From: Nymphaea colorata
Lineage: Eukaryota > Streptophyta > Magnoliopsida > Nymphaeales > Nymphaeaceae
NCBI RefSeq assembly: GCF_008831285.2
Contig: NC_045140.1
Coordinates: forward strand, 20,272,370 to 20,336,369
Reading direction: 5' to 3'
Length of the DNA: 64,000 bases
Shown: piece by piece, positions 39,601 through 50,300 of the stretch
How positions within the stretch are numbered: the stretch's first letter is position 1
Layout: every line of letters starts with the position of its first letter
The notes under the pieces: model-generated
What the model saw: only the letters and a program-made list of their open reading frames with translations
Databases searched by the model: none
What the model was told of the DNA's origin: nothing
Position numbers and translations under genes: made by a program

Positions 39601-42600
39601 TCAAAAAGGAAAAACAACAAGAAGTGTTTGTTCAAGAGGAACTTTTAGAATGCCAACGTGACATGTAGAACAGAGAATCTAAGTTTTGACATTCAGCACA
39701 TATCACACTGGAATTAGGATTCCCTAGTCCTGATATTTTATTTCCTCTTACAGAACAGAAATCAATGATGGCCCATTTTGTAGCATGGGTTTTTCATGTC
39801 ATTATTTTAGCCAAATTTTCATTGGAAAGCGTTTAAACATATACAATATTTAACAATTTTATCTTGTTTCATCTCCAATTATTAATGGCTCTAGAAATGC
39901 TAGGTCCATACGACATGCAACAGCATCTAGAATACCAAGGGAAAAGATACATGATTTAGGCGATCCAGGTTCCACCTGTAGCCGCAAATATCATTCTCAA
40001 GTTTGAATGGTGAGTCTTTTCTCAGGTACTTTCCAGCAAAGTTGTTCTTTCTTGGGCAAAGCTAGAATATTTTAAATGAAAAATACCAAAAAAACAGGCA
40101 AAAATAAAGTAAATAAGAAACCAATAAGAAGACATGAAACATAGCAAGATAAAATGATAAAAAACTTTAATGATGATAGAAAACAATAAATAATTTAATT
40201 TAAGTCCAAAGTTTAATCCATGTTAAATAACATTAAAAAGGGAAAATTGAAAAAATGCAAGGAAAAAAAACGTTACATCTATTTTTTTTAAGTCACTTTC
40301 ATGACTTTTTTTTTTGTTTCAACGTTGGTATTCTTTCCCCTTTAATTGCGAAGCTATGGTTCCATATAACAATTATGTCCCACCCCCTTAGCAAATTTTG
40401 CTCTTAATAAGCATCATTCAACATGCAATTTCTTTCTTAATGGGAAATGAATTCTTACAGATCCATCCCAAGAAGAATCATAGATGATGATTTTTATCAT
40501 CCAGCTAGAGTAACAAGTAATGGTTTCAAATAAAATCCATAGGTGATTCTGGAAACGTTGATATAGATAAAAGCTCACAATTAGGCTTCCAGGATTCCAT
40601 CAAGCATGGTTAACTACTTTTTGGACTGTCCCACCCTCTAAATGGGGCATAACATTGTTTTGTAGAGTCTTCTCACATAAGAAACATTTATTTGTTACTA
40701 ATAAAGTCTAGCGCCTATTATCCGATCCCATGTTTCACTCCAACAGTATTGTAGATTAGGTAGATAGAAGGGAAATGAATGCATTCCCTATTATCTCATA
40801 GTTAAGCTAAATAATTGAAGTGGAACAGGTAGAACATAATCTGGACCATTCGAGATCACTTATAGAACAAGATGTGAGGAAGTCCTCATGCACGACATGA
40901 TTCCTATCTCATCAAAGAAAAGATTTTCCAACTCAGCCTATCCTTTCATTCTGCAAGAGGGGAAAAGGGTGGAACAGAGATTGCTAACTATGGGGTCAAA
41001 GCATGTCATCCAACAATAAAATGAAGAAAAAATTACACAAAGATACCTAACTATGGGGTCAAAGCAAATCATCCAACAATAAAATGAAGAAAAAATTACA
41101 CAAAGATACCTAACTTTTAGGCAAATAACTACTCACGGCTCAACTTTTAAGAGTCAATGGATCAGGCACTCAACTCTCACTTCTTGAGAGAAGTTCTCAA
41201 AGAGTCATCTTTGTATGCAAAACATTCAATTGGAGGGATAATTTACAAAATTACCTCCCTTAATCAATATTATCTCCACAAAGGAGAAAAAAGAAACAAA
41301 AAGGCAATTTTGATTAAGCAGGGTAATTTTGTAAATCAGCCTCCAATTTAATATTTTCCATCTAGAGACAGCTCTTTGAGAATTTTTCTTAAAGTTGAGG
41401 GCTTGCTTTATTGTGGACCCTTTAGCAGTGATTTGTTATTTTCTTAAAAGTTGGGCAATTTTTTGAACTACTGCAAAGTTAGGTGGCGGAAATACTATAC
41501 GAACATTATCATTGTACAGCAAGTGTTCAGGTACACACCAAAGTAAAGGAAGCACAAAAAGCACAAGGGAACAAGTAACATGTACCAGTGCAAGAGAGCA
41601 GCATGCAGCATCATGTGAACCCTGAACAATTTTTCGCTACCATAAATTAAACCTTCCTGTTGACTACAAATGCAACACAAACAGAGTTTCGAGATTGGTT
41701 CCAGAATTTCCCCAAACAGCTCAAAGTTCAGGGACCAACATGTAAGTCTGATTCCTAGGGCAGGGAAATGTATCCCAGGCTTACAAAGACATAGATACAA
41801 ATAAAGAGGGCTGGTGCACATTCTCTCCCTAAAATAGAACAAAGAAGGAAATACAACCCCTAAAAGACATAAATGTCACTCTAGCTTAAAAGATGTCATT
41901 GACATGGAATGCTTTTGACATATGCTCCCTGTGCCAAATTTTTAAAGCTACCAAAAGCAAGTGACAAGACAAAAAATAAAAACAACAATCATAAACTAGC
42001 TAACCACCAATAACCTGAAAGATGTTTGTCATTTAACAGTTTCATCAGCCATACCTTCTTTGCTTTTTCATACTTCTGCCTGTTTTCTGCCATTAGTTGT
42101 TCTCTCATCTGGTCAAAACAATCAATCAAGTATATGAGATACATTATCAACTGTCCAGCAATGAAGATGAACATTTTTTACTGTGACAACTCAAACCTGA
42201 ACAAGAAGATCCAATTGCACCGAGGGAGGAAGAGCAGCCAAAACTGTTGGATCAACTTTTCCTTGACCTACCGGCTGCAAAATTTATTAGCATTAGTTCC
42301 TATGGCAATTCCATATGCAGTATCCACGCAAATACTACAATATACTGCATACATATAAACTAACATAGAGACTCTAATACATGGGAATGGTACCGATGAA
42401 AATTTTGTAGCCTTTTTTGGTTTTTTCGTTTTGTGCAATTCAACTGTAGATATATTTTACATGCTTGATTTAATAAGAACTGCCTCTTGAATCCAATTCC
42501 AATAAATGGGTAGACTTTTCATGAGGATCCAGGAATCAACAGTTTACATTTTTCAAATTTTGAGTTCACAAAGTCATGGTTTCTCCTGACATTTTATTGA

Positions 42601-45332
42601 ACCAACAACCAATTTTCTTAGGGGTTTTGGTTCAGGCCAATCAAACCCCACTCACAATGAATACATTCATGACCATAAGTTACATAAGTTTTGAAAGTGA
42701 TTGGATGGATCAGCATAATATTTTCAAATTTCTATGAAAGAAGAATGGTAATGGTAACAAAAAAACATAAGAAAAAGCAAAAAACATGAATGTTATGGAT
42801 TTGAAATGAAGACAAAAATCATACACAATGCCATCACTAAACACAACAATCAATAAAATAAAATGCATATAACACATATATGTCAAAGTCAAACAACTGG
42901 GTCAAATTAAAAACCACATATATATATATGCATATATAAATATAAATAAATAATATATATATATATTATATTATTTAGTGGACTAGTGGCATATATGTGA
43001 ACATTTGGCCCCAGAGCAACGCTTGCATTTAACTCAGGACCCTAATAAAAATGTCAAATCTTGTTCCTGTATTCTGAAAAACATGGCCAAAATATTATTA
43101 TAATGAGCACGGCAACAGTACTAAAAATTACCCTAAAACACATTTTTCTTGCTTTTGGGATAACAATGAAATTTTAAGTAGTTTGAAAATGTTAATAGCC
43201 TTTTGGGATTTTCAAGACACAGAGGTAGCCTCTGGAAGAAACTTCATAGCAGTAACCTTCAGGACTTTTAACAGTTTGTATGTTTATTAGTACTCGGACA
43301 TGTATGGACGTGTGCATGTGTGTATTTGTGCACAGACACACATACACACAGAAAGAGAGGATTTCTCAACCCTCTGGAGGGTTCTTTTCTGGATGAGAAC
43401 AACTTCCTTCATTCCTTGAAAAAGTAGAAAGCTGAACTGAAAGGTGAAAACAACCAATAACTCTACCACAGACCATGCTTTAATGGTTGCAAACTTGGAA
43501 TGGTGCTGGAGAAGATTTACAAAAAAATAAAACTAATCATAACTGAAAAGAATAATAATAGCAATGAATGATGATGATCAATAATGCAACATTGAGCAAT
43601 GCATGTCTTTTCTTTATACATGGAAGGGACACAAACTTATCAAGAGACCAAAAGAGTGTCAACTATGTTAGCAAGATCATCAAATTCACCACCCATGAGG
43701 AACCTGACTACTGCCAATTATGAGACACTGGAACACATCAATGCCATCATGCAACACTTGTGCTCTGCCAATTTTTCCAAGGATCCAAAATCGTGAATTA
43801 CTTCAGCTATAGTCAGAAAGAATTATCCTGAACTTGGCTCTACATGTACGATCAGGACTGCCATAAACTAGGGCACAGGCTTGCTATGAACAGATCTGTC
43901 CGCTTCCAACGACCACCATCCATCCAAGACATTAATAATGGTGACGTAATAAACATAGGGTCAGAAACTCTAATCTAGAAACAGTTATATATAACGTAGT
44001 AACTACCAAATATCTAACCTAATAATATACATGGAAGCCACCAAAAACAAGAAGCACATATGACGTACATAGATCATCTCCTCTTCGTCACTTGCATCTT
44101 CAGCTTCAATGCCTCCGCAAGCAGATGTAGATGCAATCCCATCAAACCGGCCATCCTCTTCTGCAGCAAGGGATGCTGCCAGCCTATACCACCATTTATA
44201 ATAAACCTATAAACAACTTAACAACATTGACAATGTACAAAAAAAGGAAAAGAGCAACATCTAACAAACGAAAATGATAAGAGCAACCGAGCGAAAGAGA
44301 GAGCATAAGGGAGTTGCAACCAATTAATTGAAAAAACTGTCCCTATTGCAGCCGCAGGGTCAGAAGATACATGTATCACTAGGCAGAAGAGTGCCCAGAA
44401 ACTTAAGACACAGACAACCAATGTCACTGCCTGCTACTATTCGATTCCACCTAAATATCCTATTACTACGTTGGTCGAATACCCAAGCTAAAGGAGTAGC
44501 TTCCCAAGCAAGCGTGCTAGTTAAAGAGTATACAACGATTCCGCAATCGATCACTTATGATTATCGTTATAACAACAAAGCGTTAGCAGCGCAAAATTTT
44601 TCTCACATTGCATCTAGGGTTTCTTGATTAGGAATACCCCGTGCCCCCTTGGAACTCTCTCGCACTGAATCGTCCCCGTCGATGACACCTTTCCCCTTAG
44701 GATCGTCATTGCCGCTCGTCCGATTCTTCATCTCTTCCACCAATTCTTCCAATTTCCGCGCCTTAAGCTGCATTCCCCACCCAAATTTTCAAATCAGTAA
44801 GTCAGAGTCAAACCCTACCAGTTTCCTCCACAAGAATGACCGGAAGGTAAAGCAGAGGGAGAGAATGGCATGTACGTGGCTGAGCAAAAGCTTCTCGGCC
44901 GTCTTCCGGATCTTGGCGTGGGCCTTCTCGCGCAACCGCTTCCGGGCGATGACAGTCCGGCGCTTAAGGGCCGGGGTGCCGCCGTCGAATACGAACACGG
45001 GCTTGGTCCGGAGGAAGAGAAGCTTACAAATCCGACGGAAGAACCCCAGAACGTGGGCGTTCTTGATCATCTCTCCGCGCTCGTCCCTCATCGCCTTCAT
45101 GAACTGCACCATCCATATGCTCGCGTCTGCACGCAAAGCGTCAAGGACCATAAAGCACCCATCAGCAAGATCATCCGCCGCAGAAGATTAGCCGATAGAG
45201 GTAGATAAAGACAACGAGGTAGGAAGGTTGCGATCCGTCGTTACCGATGGCGAGCTTTCTTCCTGCAAGTGTTTCCACGGAGACTCGGCGACCCACCGGA
45301 GCAAGAAGCTCCCAGAGGCCTTGCACTCCCAT
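30694..45332 (-). CDS. UVH3: XPG/UVH3 DNA-repair endonuclease (Rad2 family), 15 exons
   Basis: Exons, complement, in coding order: 45245-45332, 44876-45126, 44607-44767, 44069-44183, 42197-42274, 42055-42108, 39002-39186, 35932-37801, 34623-34817, 34263-34348, 33726-34017, 33509-33645, 32197-32281, 31259-31843, 30694-31155. All phases agree and give 1547 residues (Arabidopsis UVH3 is roughly 1,480). The N nuclease half starts [10 protein letters not shown] with D30 (DASIW) and D77 (VFDGG). The I half holds E950/E952 (PMEAEAQ), D971/D973 (TDDSD) and D1022 (GSDYTEG), so every metal-binding acidic residue is present. The spacer, mostly one 1.87-kb exon, is acidic and carries UIM-like segments, here tandemly duplicated. 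TQLRLEAFY at 1200 resembles a PCNA-binding box, and the C-terminus ends in a basic RRRRK motif likely to direct nuclear import. Known role: the 3' incision in nucleotide-excision repair. Two introns host transposon insertions. Confidence 0.95.
36739..37076 (-). repeat. 168-bp in-frame tandem duplication in UVH3 exon 8
   Basis: Two adjacent 168-bp copies (36739-36906 and 36907-37076, allowing shared edge bases) encode 56-residue units at about residues 552-664. Each unit runs from [16 protein letters not shown] through a proline patch to [16 protein letters not shown], a ubiquitin-interacting-motif-like helix, and KTSKGL. I see one base difference, giving VDDAS in one copy and VDDAF in the other. 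Confidence 0.95.
37929..38800. mobile_element. Probable hAT-type non-autonomous transposon in UVH3 intron 7
   Basis: The 872-bp insert has inverted ends CTATGTGACACGTGTACG and, read from the other side, CTATGTCACATGGGTACG (15 of 18 match). Flanks TTAAAAAC (37921-37928) and TTAGAAAC (38801-38808) match at 7 of 8 positions, as expected for an aged 8-bp hAT target duplication. A GC-rich stretch at 38090-38190 on the plus strand ends CAGCCAG then GTAAGT, which looks like a leader exon with a splice donor, antisense to UVH3. No transposase coding sequence remains. Confidence 0.65.
40984..41109. repeat. 63-bp tandem duplication in UVH3 intron 6
   Basis: The block from CTAACTATGGGGTCAAAGC through AAAAATTACACAAAGATAC occurs twice with a period of 63 bp and about one small change (CATGTC versus CAAATC). 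It abuts the foldback element on its right. Confidence 0.9.
41108..41485. mobile_element. Foldback/MITE-like element in UVH3 intron 6
   Basis: The ends read ACCTAACTTT inward on both strands. The arms pair again at CAACTTTTAAG, at CTCAAAGAG (41196 against 41371), and strongly at 41228-41266 against 41311-41348, around ATTTACAAAATTACC. Nearly the whole element is an imperfect palindrome of about 380 bp with no coding capacity. The target duplication is unclear because the left end merges with a 63-bp duplication. The superfamily is not assigned. Confidence 0.6.
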
Positions 45333-45333
45333 T

Positions 45334-45353
45334 GGAGAGAGAGAGAGAGAGAG
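45334..45353. repeat. (GA/CT)n tract in the UVH3 5' leader
   Basis: About ten GA units (CT on the coding strand) lie directly upstream of the UVH3 ATG. CT-rich leaders are common in plant genes, and this one ends two bases before the start codon. Confidence 0.85.
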
Positions 45354-46887
45354 GACGAGGAGCAGGAGCTTCAGGTGATTGGTTTCATGGCGCCAAGAAG
45401 AGACATCGAAACGAACGTTGCCGCGTCGCACCGACTCTCTCCGAAGAAACTCTGAGAAGTTTTCTGTTACTCAATACCCGTGCGTCATGAAAAGAATTGC
45501 CGCGAATGCTTCAAATGGATCGGATATGGTTCGGATCATAAGGTTGACCAAAAGGCTCATAGTTAACCCAGCATGGTTTTGGTAAATTTGCCGCCGTAAT
45601 TATGATAAGAGGGCGTTCGGTTTACTTCCGACCTGTTCAACGGTAGGATCTGGATCTGGATCTGAATCTGGATCTGGATCTGGCATCAGATTCACCCTAA
45701 TCCAATGTCCCTATTGAGCCCTTGAAATATGGATATCTTTCGCATTGATTACAAATCATCGTTATAACTCATGCATCTCCAACAAGGGACGAATTGGAAT
45801 CCATAAATTTGAGATCCCATAATCTTAAAGCTGACGATTTTATGTCACCTCGGATCGTATGTCCAAGTAGTCATGCAAACACAACTGAATGAAAATATAT
45901 ATTTAAAATCATGTCTAATACGAAGTTTGAATGGGTTAATAGAGTTGAAAACAAGTTTGGTCGCTATAAATAGTGAGTCAAGTGCTTGTTTAGGCTCACC
46001 TCATCTCTCAAACAAGCTTCTAAGAATCAGCTCAACTCAGCTTGTGCTTGTATGGACTCTCAAGCTTGATCAGAACTTGCATATAAATCAATCATGTGGC
46101 GAGTCAACTCACGAGTGATGCTCATGACACCCGATAAAATTGGAACGATACAGTGAGCCACTAAAAGCAATGAGTTTAAAATTAAAATACCACAGTGAAT
46201 CAGTTCAATTTGGCCTGTCAGCTTACGTACATAATTTGTAATCAGTTTTACAAAGCGATAAAATTGCATAATAGTTAGTCCCAAGTCAGCACTCAGTAAG
46301 ACATGGAGATTTGAAATCTAGGGACAGAGTGTCCTACTAATAAATATGGATACTCTGTCAAAGCCAAACAAACACCACTTTAAATGTAACAAGATCATGA
46401 TTAAGAATTCCTTCTGATCGTGTTTGAATAAAATGTGGATGTTTTGGTGCACCAATCAAACACCCTTAACTTAAATATGCAAACAATTTGGAACTCGCAG
46501 TTCCCAAAATTCCATGTTCGAATCTCTAAAGTCGAAATCTGGATCCAACCGGTGTAAAACCTAACTTTTTCTCGCTTTTATGGAATAGTCATGTGCTTTA
46601 AATCATATAAGTGGCCAGTCATTGGTTCGGTCTATCCTCCGCACAAGTCTGGATCGTAATGATTCCGATCACACAGTCTGAATTTAATATGCTTACGTGA
46701 ATCTGATGATGCAAATTTAAGATCCATATCCAAGAAGAAAAAAAAGTCGTATGCGGATCACAAATTCAATAACCCGATCCGTTTGCTCTACTTCAATGAA
46801 ACAGGCACTCTGTAATTCAATAAAATATGGAGCTCTTCAGGTACAATTTCTTCCATTGGGGGACCGATACGGTAAGTTACATTCGCA
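45354..46887. other. Intergenic region between divergent UVH3 and RPL39
   Basis: The two genes start head to head with 1.65 kb between start codons. A hexamer repeat is at 45646-45681. The rest is AT-rich with no supported gene; a line near 46510 (CCATGTTCGAATCTC) resembles a B box only loosely. Confidence 0.5.
45646..45681. repeat. (GGATCT)6 hexanucleotide repeat
   Basis: Six GGATCT units in a row, with one changed to GAATCT. Confidence 0.95.
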
Positions 46888-46920
46888 TATAAATAAGGTC
46901 GCCCATGAGGATTTAGGGTT
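46888..46920 (+). promoter_or_regulatory. RPL39 TATA box and telo-box
   Basis: TATAAATA at 46888-46895 is followed at 46912-46920 by TTAGGGTTT, the reverse complement of the telo-box AAACCCTAA typical of plant ribosomal-protein and translation-factor promoters. The expected transcription start is near the telo-box, about 70 nt before the ATG. Confidence 0.65.
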
Positions 46921-46987
46921 TCTAGGAAAACGCCGTCTTCGTTTGCCTTGGTCTCTCCCGGAGTCGGAGCTCTACGCAGTCGCAGAG

Positions 46988-47381
46988 ATGGTGAGTTCTT
47001 GTGCTTCTCAGTAGTCTATTTCCATCTCTCTCTCGCAAATCTGAATGGGTGGAAACATTGAGGTTCACGTGTTTTCTGCTTCCTATTTGATGTGGTGCAG
47101 CCGACACACAAGACGTTCAAGATCAAGAAGAAGTTGGCAAAGAAAATGAGGCAGAACAGGCCCATCCCTCACTGGATCAGGCTGAGGACAGACAACACCA
47201 TCAGGTACCGTTCTTATTTTATTTTGTTTTTGATGGATTTCCTTTTTTTTCTCTGGTTTAATCCATTTTGGGCAGAGAAGTTTCACTATTTGTAAGTTTT
47301 TTTTATCTGTTCTAAAATCGGGTTCGATACAGGTACAACGCCAAGCGCAGGCACTGGCGCAGGACGAAGCTAGGGTTTTGA
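46988..47381 (+). CDS. RPL39: 60S ribosomal protein L39 (eL39)
   Basis: Three coding exons, 46988-46990, 47101-47204 and 47333-47381, give exactly 51 residues, the normal eL39 length. The protein begins [20 protein letters not shown] and ends [11 protein letters not shown]. The first coding exon is only the ATG, immediately followed by donor GTGAGT; this arrangement lets the first intron follow initiation directly. eL39 is a small, very basic protein in the wall of the large-subunit exit tunnel. The second position is Thr after MP where many angiosperm copies have Ser. The promoter carries a TATA box and telo-box. Identification is unambiguous. Confidence 0.97.
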
Positions 47382-50300
47382 GAACGTTTCAAATGTTTTG
47401 GAGTCGTAGTTTTGAGGTTTGTCTTTGTTACATCAATCTGATGTGGAATCTGTAGACCGGTTTAGAGGGAGATACACAGCGGCAAGCTTTGTTCCATTTT
47501 TTATGGTCTAGAATGAATTTGCCATATGCAATGGATGCTTATGACTTGCTTATCATTTATTTCAGACATTGATTAGTTGCATACATTGTTTTGGGAAATC
47601 TCCTTTTATTTCGCTTCTTTTCCTGCTTTTTTTGTACGTCTATTGTACGGGTGATAATTAAGTACGTGGCTCTGCGAGTAGTGTTATAAGATCGTATTGG
47701 GTGTTGAGGCTTATTAGAGAAATGCAGGCAACGTGTGGCACAAGTTTCTTCCTTGTTGCTAATGTCATTTTTTGAGGTATTACCAAAACAATCAGTTGCG
47801 CTAGATGGTATACTTAGGACGTGTCAGATGAATACATTGCTTAAGAAACGGTAGTGGTGACCCTCTTTGGCTGAGTCTATTCGCTCTTTCAAGTACGTGT
47901 TGCAGATTTTTCTGTCTGTTTTATGGTGAATGGCATTTCAAGAATCTATGGAACTGTGCTTATTGAATGTTGACAACTTGTTGTGCCACATCGCCATTAA
48001 CACGACCACAATACATGGGTCAGTGAAGGTATCAGTTGATACTATGGTATCAATTCTTTCGATTCTCCAAGTTTTTTTCCCTACCGTTTGACCTTTGGGA
48101 TATTTTACCTATTCCTGGTTGTGCATGGTTCATTTGTTTGGATGAAAAGATTCAGCATCATTTGGTTGGATATCATGCTGGAGTGTACACCTGTCCTCCT
48201 GGAAGCTAATGGTGATTATATTTTGAGATGGTGTGAGAGTTCTTTACGAGAAACAAAGCTGCTTGGATATCAACGGGGGATGAAGAAAACTTAGCCTACC
48301 TGTTGGACTCTACTTCCGGGAAAAGGCTGCCGGGCGTTAGGCTGCAAACATATTTGCAGGACAAAATTTAGAAATTCCCATTTAGGGACAATCAACTGCA
48401 CATTCTGATCCAAGGATCCCAGTCAACTGGGGAAGAGGCTACCGTTCTCTCCTCTCTATATTCTCGGAGATAAGGGCACGGTACGAGGTTCAGCTGCCCG
48501 GGCACACCCCCAAACCCTTTCCTTTTTCCGGCTGAAATTACAGTCTGGGTTAAGTTGGAGAAAAGGTCACTCCTCTGGGCTAACCCTCTCTATTCTGATT
48601 CCTCTATTTCCGGAATCAACGCATAGCACTTGTGAAGGCTTAGATTGTCTAGCCATGAGATCCAAGGGAATACGCGGCGCCTAAAATCATCGGCGAGGCT
48701 AAGGATGGAGTCTCGCGGCGGCGGTTGCAGACAATGATGTTTTTGATTTAAGAAAAGAAAACTGTCCCCGCCAACCCAGCGTGGCGTACGCAAAAGCCCT
48801 AAGCCGGACCAATTCTCCAGTCTTCCATACGATGCCCGTGTCCCATCAGGCTAAATGTTCTTTACAACAGCTTCCAGCCGGCCTAATTTGAGCAAGTTAT
48901 CGGAGCAATGGGCCCAGGTTGAGCAGCAGGCCGATGCAATTTACGGTCAAACTCCATTGTGCCTACCGAAGAATTGTAAGCTTCGCAGCTTCCACGTGAT
49001 AAAATGAAAATGCCGCCTCCAGCGAATGGTGATAATGCATTTCTCATTGAACTTATCTTTTGGGGATACACCATTCCAATTCAGAGAGCAATGCCTCAAC
49101 AGGTTTTCTCCTTATCCCCAATTTATCTATAGTAAATCTCCAGACATTAGCTGCAACTTTCCAATGGAAGAATGGGTACTGCATCTGCTACGTTCGTTCT
49201 AAACAGCAGATACGTAGAAGCTAAAGCGAAGCCTATAAGTGTTGGATTTGGACATCGGTAAACAGCTGTCTTCGATCCCTAAATATAAGGCCCAACAGGC
49301 TTTTGGATAACCCTGGCTGATCCATGTGAACTTTCTCCAACTCTTCAAAGTCTGCGTAGAGGCATCCGTAATCGTGGAGTTAGACCTTACCTTTTTAACC
49401 AGAACTGCTGAAATCCTCTTGAACAGTCGGAGTGGTGTTTCGCCCCAAGCAAATTCAGTGTCTTGCACACCTGCCGATTATCACCAAAAGCTGATTCTGC
49501 TTTTGGCTTTCCATTTTATCATCTGACTAGTTCCTTTACGATCCCATCCCATCAGCCTTGTGTTCTCTTCAATTTTAACCAGCCCATATCAGTACGATTT
49601 CTCGTTTGATAGAAATGATGCCCAAAGGAACTTGGGGTGCAGCAAAATTCACAAGGTTATTGGCTGAGATGCTGGGACTGTTCCTTATATGACATGTTGT
49701 TTCTAGGACATCCTCAGAGGATGAGATATATGCACAGCCTCAGGTCGGAGAGACAACAACATTTTTTGTGTTTAAGCTGATGGCTGCTTACGTTGGGATC
49801 AGTTGACTGCTAGACGAACAATTAAGCGTTGCCTTCTTGATGTTTAGATAGGACGTGGTGTTTTAGGTGGTAGAACACTGGGTGTGTATTCTACGGCAGG
49901 TTGTTGAGCTCCTGCCATTAGATACTTGGATGACCTGCAAAGGCGTCTTTCCTCGACTTGGCAAAGAAAATTTGTCCCAATCTCTGCTGTCTGTTTAGGG
50001 TGTTTTGTGGGCTTGGTTGAGAATTGGGAGATCCGTTTTGGATGGTGTAGCGTCGTAATCCGATGCAGAGTCTATGCCTTAACGATTTCTTAAACTTCAT
50101 ACCAATATATTTTAAAGGTTTTCCAAAAAATTGTCTCCATTAGTAGCTATTATAATCTGATATAATTGAAGCTTCTGATACGCGACGTCTTCCAATTTTT
50201 GCAACATCGACTCCTTCAGAGATGTATCTATATAGCATATGAATACCAAGTAGGCATACGATAAGAAGAGCACATGTTGTAAACATTATGTTCTGTTCCA

